Source: Rheum nobile (taxonomy: Eukaryota > Streptophyta > Magnoliopsida > Caryophyllales > Polygonaceae). From it: a stretch of 64,000 bases of DNA. The stretch lies in the NCBI GenBank assembly GCA_027886185.1, contig WOAB01000833.1:518501-582500 (forward strand), given 5' to 3'. The translations under genes and the position numbers were made by a program. Below the pieces are notes generated by a model, which saw only the letters and a list, made by a program, of their open reading frames with translations, ran no database searches and had not been told where the DNA came from. This document shows positions 10,225 through 19,464 of this stretch, one piece after another (position 1 is the stretch's first letter; each line of letters opens with the position of its first letter).

Positions 10225-10464
10225 TTAGGCCAGTGCTGATTAGCAGTTTCTTTTCTTGTATTTCAGTTCGTTTTGTTAAGAACCTAAGTCTCCGGGCAAT
10301 TTTGTCTTGACGCTCGGGAGATCCCTTTTGTAAAACGTATTAGCTCAGTTGAGCTTATCAATGAAATTACCAAGTTTAATCTATTCTAAGTTGATTTTTA
10401 TGACGTTAAGTACATTGGAATGATATTAATGTTATAAAATACTTGGAATTTGATCGATAAACAG
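10225..10464 (+). other. A leader between ORF0 and gag, with acceptor-like site
   Basis: No coding potential seen. A pyrimidine-rich run ending in TTCTTGTATTTCAG (AG at 10265-10266) is a good 3' splice site and could join the LTR donor at 7570 to gag, skipping ORF0. Confidence 0.4.
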
Positions 10465-11286
10465 ATGGTAAACACAAGAAACACCGTTCGTGCTGGTGTT
10501 GGGCCAAGTAATGACCCTAGGCCAAACGTGAGGAGTACAGTGAATCCTGAGGATGAACATGAGACTGCTTCTAACAACAACCAAGGGGGCAATGACCAAG
10601 TTCCGGTCAACACCCCAATGGTATTTGATACAACAGCAGTTGAAGCTATTCGGGGAATCGTTATACAAGCATTCACCGACATTGAGACCAAATACGCCTC
10701 AGGCACAGGCAGTGCCAATTCCTCCAGCGGTTCCAAGATTTGAGGAGCCAGTTGTCCATACGCCGCAAGAAGATGCAGTCAGGAATAGAGGGAATTATGG
10801 CCGATTACTAAAAGCCATTAGCTCTATAAGGCCCGACTGCTATGATGGAAAAGGACAGCCAGTCAAGGTGGCTTATTGGTTCTCACACATGGAACGACTA
10901 TTCTGCAACGTTGAGTGCACTGAAGCAGAGAAGGTACACATTGCATCCCTTCAGCTGAAGGAAGTGGCAAGTGAGTGGTGGGAAGGTACAGGTTTGGCTG
11001 ATCACCCAGGTTTGAATTGGGGGATGTTTAAAGCCAAGATGACTGATCGTTTCTTCTCTCGAGCTATGAGGGAGGAGAAACATAAGGACTTTCTATACCC
11101 GAAGACAGATGGTTTGAAAGTAACCGAGCTGGCGACCAAATTCATCATTTATTGCAGTATGCTGGACCAAAGGTGTCCAACGAAGAGCAAAAGATCTGGC
11201 ATTTCCACGAGTGGATGAACCCAGATATTAAGCCAATGATGGTACGTCACGGATGCTCTACTTTGGAGCAATACGTAGACGTCGCT
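10465..11286 (+). pseudogene. A gag, N-terminal and capsid part
   Basis: The first ATG of the frame is 10465 (MVNTRNTVRAGVGPSND), after the leader. A frameshift between about 10690 and 10735 moves the frame into the capsid core: NYGRLLKAISSIRPDCYDG, VHIASLQLKEVASEWWEG, FKAKMTDRFFSRAMREEKH. A second shift near 11150 is followed by NEEQKIWHFHEWMNPDIKP and TLEQYVDVA, where E is inserted. Gag continues at 26981 (YKLEVTLE), which proves E interrupts this gene. Capsid fold is of Ty3/gypsy chromovirus type; this copy is broken. Confidence 0.85.
11282..11286. repeat. Target-site duplication of E, left (TCGCT)
   Basis: TCGCT beside the first E LTR; the right copy at 26976-26980 is CCGCT, one C/T difference. 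Confidence 0.7.
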
Positions 11287-12661
11287 TGATATACGATATA
11301 TTGTATAACGCATCTAGTGGTTATTAGCATGATTTAGGTGATGTTTGGATATGATTTGATGGTAATTCTGTAATCCGGAAGAGAAGACTAGAAGTGAAGA
11401 AATCATGGGATTTACAGAGGTTTGAAGTGCATTGAAGAGTAGAAGAACAGTGTGCTGAATTCAATTGGTTTGTTCTCTTTACTCAGATGTCCAAATGAAG
11501 TGATTCCTATTCGAAGAGTTAGCTCTTGAAGTCTACTGCAAGTCCTCAAAATATGAGCGCAATCCCAGTTGGGAATCAAAGGTTATAGTGTTTTTACGGA
11601 AGTGTTGTAGAAGTTGGATGCGCCACCGCGCCCGTGCCCAAGACCACCGCATCCGCGGTGAAGTAGCAGAAGACAGCTGAAGACTCTGGAGACCCACCGC
11701 ACCCGCGGTGCTGAGCTGAAGTTTTATGCGGATTTTATATCCGAGATCTTTCTTTCCTTATCTTTTAGTTCGAGATCTTATTTCCATGTTTTATCTTATT
11801 TTCCTTTTCTTTATTTTCTAAACTATTTGTTTTCCTATTATTTAAGGTTTAACCTAGACTTTGTTTAGGTTAACCTCGTTGCCACCTTTCTTAGTTTTCT
11901 CTCACAAACCCTATGGAGAACTAAACTTCCATTGTTACACTTGACGTTTGAAGCCTTCAGATAATCGTTTGTGAGATTTCTACTCTTGTTCGTTTTCCTA
12001 TCTAGTTGTATTAATTCTCTTATGCTTGAATGTTTATGGGTTTATGTTGATTTATCTAGAGTAGCTAACTAGGTCTATTGATATCTTCCTAATTGCTAGG
12101 GTTTGTGATTCCGGGTTCGGGTTGCTTATCTAGTAGCAAACCCGATTTACATAAGCGGGTTAAAAGTGTTCATCGTGAGAGAGAGTTAATTGCATGCTAT
12201 TAGTAACGGGTTATTTCTATTGCATGTATCTTGTTGAATCCTTGTTTGAATGCTATTGCTTTGTTGAGTCTTGAAGGTTTTCAGATTTGATTTAGTAATA
12301 AGTACTATCAGGGCTAGTAGAACTGATAGTTACATATGATCAGGATAAGAACAACTAAAGGAAAGATAAGAACTTGAGAATCATAGATTTCAGTGATCAA
12401 TCGTATTGTTTGTTGTGTGGATTTCTGTCAGGTGTGACGCTTTTCCCAATCATATTCACAACCTTTGCCTATGAATCTGTTTACTTGTTACTTGGTTACG
12501 AAACTGATATTAAACCCCCCCTAGTTCTTAGTTGGTGACTTGTAAAGCATAAGAATTGATAACCTGATTTCCTTGGGTTCGACCTTGACTTGCTTTCTAT
12601 ACTCTGTTTAGTAGGTACATTATGATTTCTTTGATTAGGCACGACGACTTTAGGCCTGTCA
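11287..12661 (+). repeat. E LTR1 (1,375 bp)
   Basis: TGATATACGATATATTG to AGGCCTGTCA. Short form, with one palindrome unit before CTGAGC. GC-palindrome cluster 11625-11711; TATA-like tattatttaagg near 11836-11847; a T-arm-like GGGTTCGACC at 12575-12584. Confidence 0.93.
11625..11711 (+). repeat. E LTR1 GC-palindrome cluster
   Basis: Units CACCGCGCCCGTGCC, CACCGCATCCGCGGTG and CACCGCACCCGCGGTG. Ends about 127 bp before the TATA-like box. Same variant as A; homologous clusters at 16380-16492, 21155-21262 and 25938-26032. Confidence 0.8.
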
Positions 12662-12665
12662 AATT

Positions 12666-12683
12666 TGGCGCCGTTGCCGGGGA
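12666..12683 (+). promoter_or_regulatory. E PBS 1 (tRNA-Asp type)
   Basis: TGGCGCCGTTGCCGGGGA five bases after the LTR matches the complement of the plant tRNA-Asp 3' end, as in Athila elements. Confidence 0.9.
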
Positions 12684-12786
12684 GTCAAAATTTCTATTTT
12701 TGTGGTTTTGTTTGTTACCAACTTTGGTGTGGACCTATCTTACGGTCCACACTCGTGCTACTGATTTCTTTTTATTTGATACAGAA

Positions 12787-14692
12787 ATGGAGTTATGGGG
12801 AGAGCCGCGATATGACCCATACTCCTACGCATACACTCCAGGGTGGAGAGATCATCCCAATTCGAGTTATGGGTACCAGCAATACCCTCCACATGGTCAT
12901 GACTACCAGGAGTTCTACCCGGAGTCACAATCGTTCTACCAGCAGGGCACTCCACAGCAGTACAATCCGGCCAATGAGCATAGCCCGCCAGTGTCCAATC
13001 CAAGTTCCTCCATGTCAACTGAATATATGCTCCAAGCTTTGACTAAACATTTCAGCACTAGTGTTCAAACTAGGGAGTCAAGCATCAAGAATTTAGAAAA
13101 GCAGATGGGACAAATGGCTGAAGCGATCACTAGGATTGATGCAAGGACTTCGGGAAATCTATCGTCTCAAACGGTAGTAAACCCGAGGGAAAATGTTAGT
13201 GCCGTGACGCTTAGAAGTGGTAAGCAGTTGAACGTCGCTCCTAGTGCTGAAGAGGACGACACATAAAACAAGAGTTCTCAATTGGGAAAACCGCACCCGC
13301 GGTGGGACTACAGAAGAGCAACTGAGCTCTCAGTTAAGCTCACCGCACCCCGCGCCACTCTCACCGTACCCAGCGGCAGGACCAACTGAGAGTCCTGCAT
13401 CTTCACCGCACCCCGCGGTGGCTTGCCGCACCCGCAGTGACGGTGAACAAATTCCCGGATATTCTTCTGCTAACATGACCGCACCCTCGGTGGATTCTGA
13501 CCACACCCGCGGTGGACCTTCTGAAGTTGTTAAAGAACCATATGTGGATACCTATGTTCGTCCATACTTCCCCCCTCTCGGTTCTGAAAAGCGACCCGCC
13601 CCATTTCCAGAGACGCTTAAGGAGAGGAGGATCGTTGACGATAAGGATCTCTTCGAGACATTCAGCAAGTGTGAGTTAAATATTCCCTTACTCAAACTAG
13701 TTAAAAGTATTCCCAAATATGCTAGTTTCTTGAAGGAACTTTGCACGATCAAGAGGAATCAAAAGCTGAAAGGGAAGCAGAAGGTTAAGGTGAGCGAATG
13801 TGTCTCAGCGGTGTTTCAAAGGCGTATGCCCAAGAAGTGCGCTGATCCAGGCATGGTAAGCATTCCTTGTGTTATAGGTGACACTAAATTTGAAAAAGTT
13901 ATGCTTGATCTAGGTGCATCTATCAATGTTTTAACTTACTCTCTGTATAAATCACTTGGACTAGGACCTTTGCATGAAACCGGAATTGTTGTGCAACTTG
14001 CTAATAGGTCTAGTGTGTATCCTAAGGGAGTAGTTGAAGATGTTTTGGTCATGGTAGATAACTTGATAATCCCTGCAGATTTCTTTATCCTAGATATGGA
14101 ACATGTTATGCATGCTGCACCTATTTTGATAGGTAGGCCATTCCTGAAAACTGCTAGGACTAAGAATGATTATGTAAGTGGGACATTTAATATGGAATTC
14201 GATGGGGAGGTGGTTGAATTTAACATTTATAATGCTATGAAACACCCCGTTGATGATCATTCATTGTGCTCTATTGATGTGATTGAACCCATTGTGCAAG
14301 ATGTGTTTGATTTCTCTGGTTCTGATGAGTTGCAATCCATTATTGAGAATGATATAGATGAATCCCATATGGAATACGCTTAATCAACTAACATACAGGT
14401 GGTGTTAGCTCATATGGATGCAAACGGTAAGCTTCCTATTGACCCTTTAGGAATTGGCCCCAATTTGCTAACTCCGGGCAAGAAGTCGTTCCCTTTTGTT
14501 GTGCAGAATGAACAGTCGGAGGTTAAACACCCCCATGATCGATCTAAGTATGGGGGAAAGGCGACTAAGAAGGTCAAGGTGAACGAGCCGGTTCAGAAGA
14601 GGAATGGTCTAAGGTTCAAACCTTTCCATGATTGGTTCCGAAAAGAGGTGCTGAATGAGAGGGTTCCTAAGGAACCTGATGCTGGGAGTTGA
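12787..14692 (+). pseudogene. E copy 1 gag remnant plus retropepsin
   Basis: ATG at 12787 (MELWGEPRYDPYSYAYTPG). Upstream codons resemble the gag start of F (WTYLxVHTxxTD…DTE), but the sequence then jumps to the gag C-terminus: the capsid is deleted. Next come a coiled-coil-like SIKNLEKQMGQMAEAITRI, a GC-palindrome-rich linker (13287-13520) and a retropepsin (VMLDLGASINVLTYSLYK, then ILIGRPFLKTARTK). The active site is DLGAS instead of DTGS/DSGS. Stops: TAA at 13264, where copy 2 has GAA, and TAA at 14381, where copies 2 and 3 have TTA. Ends RVPKEPDAGS. Confidence 0.85.
13287..13520 (+). repeat. E linker GC-palindrome array (copy 1)
   Basis: At least seven CCGCACCCGCGGTG-type units inside the gag-protease linker, encoding runs such as TRGG and PHPA. 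Equivalent arrays: 18066-18288 and 22843-23085. Unit spacing is mostly 20-22 bp. Confidence 0.85.
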
Positions 14693-14755
14693 GGAGATTG
14701 AATAGTATGTCAAGCCATGACAATAACTAAGGCGCTGTCCGGGAGGCAACCCGAG

Positions 14756-14853
14756 GTATGTTTTACTTTCCTTGCTCTTCTTTCTTTGTTTTTGCATTTG
14801 TGTTAGTTTTTGCTTTGTTTTTGTTTTTTTGTTTTGTTTGAACTAACCTGCAG
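14756..14853 (+). other. Predicted intron in E copy 1 3' region
   Basis: Donor CCCGAG|GTATGTTTT, T-rich body and acceptor AACTAACCTGCAG. CTAAC is a good branch-point match close to the acceptor. Same arrangement at 19528-19617, 24327-24424 and 50986-51088; donor-side counterparts are also visible in F (near 33944) and G (near 46288). Confidence 0.55.
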
Positions 14854-14865
14854 GGAGGAGACCGG

Positions 14866-14901
14866 ATGCCAATTGAAGAAGGTGTTCCCACACCATTGTA
14901 A
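14866..14901 (+). CDS. Conserved 11-residue micro-ORF after the predicted intron
   Basis: ATG twelve bases after the predicted acceptor encodes MPIEEGVPTPL and ends TAA, which overlaps a GTAAGT donor-like site. The same peptide is encoded at 19630 and 24436, with one synonymous change in the latter. B has a +1 version at 51101. Coding status is uncertain; it may just be the start of a lost env-like second exon. Confidence 0.25.
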   Translation: MPIEEGVPTPL

Positions 14902-16030
14902 GTCTCCTATTGCCCTGCACTGAAAATAAAATCTCCGAAAAAACCTTAAACGGGGATAATAATAATAAAAAAATCCGAAAAAACCTTAAACGGAATTTTA
15001 AAAAAAAAATAAAAATAAAAATAAAAAATAAAACGAAAAAACAACGAAAACGAGTTTTATCAGAGCCAGCTGTCCGGGTTCCCCATGGAGAAGGTGCGCA
15101 TCATGTTGTCAAGGAGGAGACATTCGCCCAACACATTATTTGACAACGTTGATAGCCCTACAATTGACAACTGAGGAGGAGGAACACCAGGGCCTATACC
15201 ACGAACACATATGGGCCTAGTTTTTGTGTTAATTGAAGGCCGTGCAGCCCCGTATTCTTTGACATACCACTACTCACCACAGTGGTTTCCTTTTGGTTGC
15301 ACGGTAGGAGAAGATTAATGAGTTGAAGACGAACACCAGAGACCCGTGCTTATAGTGAAGACCGCTAGCAACAAAGGAAGTGTCCAAGCCAACTCGGCGA
15401 CGTTTGTGAGTTATTTTTTGCTCTTCCCTGTGCTTTAATCTTTTTGTCTTTCATTACATTGAGGACAATGCAATGTTTAAACATGGGGGAGTGTTCTATA
15501 CTTGCTATGTCATTGAGGAGAAAAGAAAAAGAAAAAGCCAAAAATTTGAAAAAAGGCTAAAATAGAAATCCTGGGATAAGTCGAAAACCCGAAAGGGCGG
15601 CTTAGGTAATAAGCAGGTGGCTTGGACCAGCATTAGGCTGGGGTAATAATTGGTCAAGAGTGATGTGAGTATATTGTGAGCCCATCTATTGAAAAATGAA
15701 ATGAGTGGCTTTGTGAAAACCCGAAAGGGCGCCTTGAGAAATGAGTGAAAAGAAGAAGAGTGATTTTTAGGATTCCTCATTTTTCCTGGCGTGGCGACAT
15801 AAGAAGGGTAGTTATAAGGAGGATTCAGATAGGCCACTATGGAGGAATAAGGTGATTAGATGGAGTTCGGTTTAGATTAGTCTTGCATCATTTGTTTTGG
15901 TTGTCTTGGAGCTTATTGTTGTTGTGTTGTAACTACTAGTGTCATGTTTTCTTGTACTTCCTGAGGCCTTGGACCATGATTGATGGAGTGAGTTCAGTTT
16001 TTAGCTTACTCGGGACGAGTAAAGGTCTAA

Positions 16031-16043
16031 GTATGGGGGAGTT
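16031..16043 (+). promoter_or_regulatory. E polypurine tract before LTR2
   Basis: GTATGGGGGAGTT then TGATATGCG. The purine run is intact here but reads GTATGTGGGAGTT before LTR3 and LTR4. Confidence 0.8.
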
Positions 16044-17436
16044 TGATATGCGATATATTGTATAGCGCATCTAGTGGTTATTAGCATGATTTAGGTGATG
16101 TTTGGATATGATTTGATGGTAATTCTGTAATCCGTAAGATAAGACTACAAGTGAAGAAATCATGGGATTTACAGAGGTTTGAAGTGCATTGAAGAGTAGA
16201 AGAACAGTGTGCTGAATTCAATTGGTTTTTTCTCTTTACTCAGATGTCCAAATGAAGTGATTCCAATTCTAGGAGTTAGATATTGAAGTCTACTACAAGT
16301 CCTCAAAATATGAGCACAATTCGAGGTGGGAATCAAAGGTTATGGTGTTTTTACGGAAGTGTCATAGAAGCTGGATGCGCCACCGCGCCCGCGCCCAAGA
16401 CCACTGCACCCGCGGTGAAGTAGCAGAAGACAGCTGAAGACTCTGGAGACCCACCGCACCCGCGGTGGATGTCACCGCACCCGCGGTGCTGAGCTGAAGT
16501 TTTATGCGGATTTTATATCCGAGATCTTTCTTTCCTTATCTTTTAGTTCGAGATCTTATATCCATGTTTTATCTTGTTTTCCTTTTCTTTATTTTCTAAA
16601 CTATTTGTTTTCCTATTATTTAAGGTTTAACCTAGACTTTGTTTAGGTTAACCTCGTTGCCACCTTTCTTAGTTTTCTCTCACAAACCCTATGGAGAACT
16701 AAACTTCCATTGTTATACTTGACGTTTGAAGCCTTCAGATAATCGTTTGTGAGATTTCTACTCTTGTTCGTTTTCCTATCTAGTTGTATTAATTCTCTTG
16801 TGCTTGAATGTTTATGGGTTTATGTTGATTTATCTAGAGTAGCTAACTAGGTCTATTGATATCTTCCTAATTGCTAGGGTTTGTGATTCCGGGTTCGGGT
16901 TGCTTATCTAGTAGCAAACACGATTTGCATAAGCGGGTTGCGAGTGTTCATCGTGAGAGAGAGTTAATTGCATGCTATTAGTAACGGGTTGTTTCTATTG
17001 CATGTATCTTGTTGAATCCTTATTTGAATGCTATTGCTTTGTTGAGTCTTGAATGTTTTCGGATTTGATTTAGTAATAAGTACTATCAGGGCTGGTAGAA
17101 CTGATAGTTACATATGATCAGGATAAGAACAACTAAAGGAAAGATAAGAACATGAGAATCATAGATTTCAGTGATCAATCGTATTGTTTGTTGTGTGGAT
17201 TTCTGTCAGGTGTGACGCTTTTCCCAATCATATTCACAACCTTTGCCTGTGAATCTGTTTACTGGTTACTTTGTTACAAAACTGATATTAAACCCCCCCT
17301 AGTTCTTAGTTGACTTGTAAAGCATAAGAATTGATAACCTGATTTCCTTGGGTTCGACCTTGACTTGCTTGCTATACTCTGTTTAGTACGTACATTAGGA
17401 TTTCTTTGATTAGGCACGACGACTTTAGGCCTGTCA
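16044..17436 (+). repeat. E LTR2 (1,393 bp)
   Basis: Shared between copies 1 and 2. Long form with two CACCGCACCCGCGGTG units in tandem at 16452-16491, 21 bp more than LTR1. Confidence 0.92.
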
Positions 17437-17440
17437 AATT

Positions 17441-17458
17441 TGGCGCCGTTGCCGGGGA
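17441..17458 (+). promoter_or_regulatory. E PBS 2 (tRNA-Asp type)
   Basis: TGGCGCCGTTGCCGGGGA, same position as PBS 1. Confidence 0.88.
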
Positions 17459-17561
17459 GTCAAAGTTTCTGTTTTTGTGGTTTAGTTTGTTACCAACTTT
17501 GGTGTAGACCTATCTTACGGTCCACACTCGTGCTACTGATTTCTTTTTATTTGATACAGAA

Positions 17562-19464
17562 ATGGAGTTATGGGGAGAGCCGCGATATGACCCATACTCC
17601 TACGCATACACTCCAGGGTGGAGAGATCACCCGAATTCGAGTTATGGGTACCAGCAATACCCTCCATATGGTCATGACTACTAGGAGTTCTACCCGGAGT
17701 CACAATCGTTCTACCAGCAGGGTACTCCACAGCAGTACAATCGGGCCTATGAGCATAGCCCGCCAGTGTCCAATCCATGTTCCTCCATGTCAACTGAAGA
17801 TATGTTCCAAGCTTTGACTAAACATTTCAGCACTAGTGTTCAAACTAGGAAGTCAAGCATCAAGAATTTAGAAAAGCAGATGGGACAAATGGCTGAAGCG
17901 ATCACTAGGATTGATGCAAGGACTTCGAGAAATCTACCGTATCAAACAGTAGTAAACCCGAGGGAAAATGTTAGTGCCGTGACGCTTAGAAGTGGTAAGC
18001 AGTTGAACGTTGCTCCTAGAGCTGAAGAGGACGACACAGAAAACGAGAGTTCTCAGTTGGGAAAACCGCACCCGCGGCGGGAACACCGCACCCACGGTGG
18101 GACTACAGAAGAGCAACTGAGCTCTCAGTCAAGCTCATCGCACCCCGCGCCACTCTCACCGCACCCAGCGGCAGGACCAACTGAGAGTCCTGCATCTTCA
18201 CCATACCCCGCGGTGGCTTGCCGCACCCGTGGTGACGGTGAACAAATTCCCAGAGATTCTTCTGCTAACATGACCGCACCCGCGGTGGACCTTTTGGAGT
18301 TGTTAAAGAACCATATGTGGATACCTATGTTCGTCCATACTTTCCCCCTCCCGGTTCTGAAAAGCCGAGCCCCATTTCCAGAGGCGCTTAAGGAGAGGAG
18401 GATCGTTGACGATAAGGATCTCTTCGAGACATTCAGCAAGTGTGAGGTAAACATTCCCTTACTCAAACTAGTTAAAAGTATTCCCAAATATGCTCGTTTC
18501 TTGAAGGAACTTTGCACGATCAAGAGGAATCAAAAGGTGAAAGGGAAGCAGAAGGTTAAGGTGAGCAAACGTGTCTCAGCGGTGTTTCAAACGCGTATGC
18601 CTAAGAAGTGCGCTGATCCAAGCATGGTAAGCATTCCTTGTGTTATAGGTGACACTAAATTTGAAAAAGCTATGCTTGATCTAGGTGCATCTATCAATGT
18701 TTTACCTTACTCTCTGTATAAATCAGTTAGACTAGGACCTTTGCATGAAACCGGAATTGTTGTGCAACTTGCTGATAGCTCTAGTATGTATCCTAAGGGA
18801 GTAGTTGAAGATGTTTTGGTCATGGTAGATAACTTGATATTCCCTGCTGATTTCTTTATCCTATATATGGAACATGATATGCATACTGCACCTATTTTGT
18901 TAGGTAGGCCATTCTTGAAAACTGCTAGGACTAAGATTGATTATATAAGTGGGACACTTACTATGGAATTCGATGGAGAGGTGGTTGAATTTAACATTTA
19001 TAATGCTATGAAACCCCCCATTGATGATCATTCATTGTGCTCTATTGATGTGATTGAACCCATTGTGCAAGATGTGTTTGATTTCTCTGGTTCTGATGAG
19101 TTGCAATCCATTATTGAGAATGATATAGATGAATCCCATACGGAATATGCTTTATCAACTAACATGCAGGTGGTGTTAGCTCAGATGGATGCAAACGGTA
19201 AGCTTCCTATTGACCCTTTGGGCATTGGCCCCAATTTGCTAACTCCGGGCAAGAAGCCGTTCCCTTTTGTTGTGTTGAATGAACAGTCGGAGGTTAAACA
19301 CCCCCCTTGATCGATCTAAGTATGAGGGAAAGGTGACTAAGAAGGTCAAGGTGAAAGAGCCGGTTCAGAAGAGGAATGGTCTAAGGTTCAAACCTTTCCA
19401 TGATTGGTTCCGAAAAGAGGTGCTGAATGAGAGGGTTCCTAAGGAACCTGATGCTGGGAGTTGA
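17562..19464 (+). pseudogene. E copy 2 gag remnant plus retropepsin (long open frame)
   Basis: ATG at 17562 (MELWGEPRYDPYSY). One early TAG where copies 1 and 3 have CAG (GHDY-stop-EFYPES), then an open frame of more than 500 codons through the linker and protease (AMLDLGASINVLPYSLYK, ILLGRPFLKTARTK) to EQSEVKHPP, where one extra C shifts the last 50 codons. A 22-bp palindrome-unit deletion in the linker is compensated by a 2-bp deletion 70 bases later. Retropepsin would process gag; the element lacks the capsid it would normally cut. Confidence 0.85.

Larger units (their letters stand above)
14693..16030 (+). other. E copy 1: 3' untranslated module
   Basis: No long ORF. Landmarks: the conserved gggaggcaacccgag block at 14741; predicted intron 14756-14853; micro-ORF 14866-14901; twin hairpins with a common loop 14932-14995; a long-range stem TGTCAA 15107-15112 with TTGACA 15140-15145; CCACT/AGTGG stem near 15268; cattgaggacaatg hairpin near 15458; internal PPT-like catgggggagtg near 15482; CCCGAAAGGG hairpins 15588-15597 and 15720-15729; CCAGC/GCTGG hairpin 15627-15642; TTACTCG/CGAGTAA hairpin just before the PPT. 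Confidence 0.7.

Noticed and set aside
12666..12683. Possible tRNA gene, because the sequence matches the 3' end of tRNA-Asp
   Set aside because: Only the last 18 bases are present, in antisense, right after an LTR: a primer binding site.
13287..13520. CRISPR-like array of short repeats with short spacers
   Set aside because: Units are degenerate palindromes with 5-8 base spacers inside a plant retroelement ORF; no cas genes, no unique spacers of 25-40 bp.
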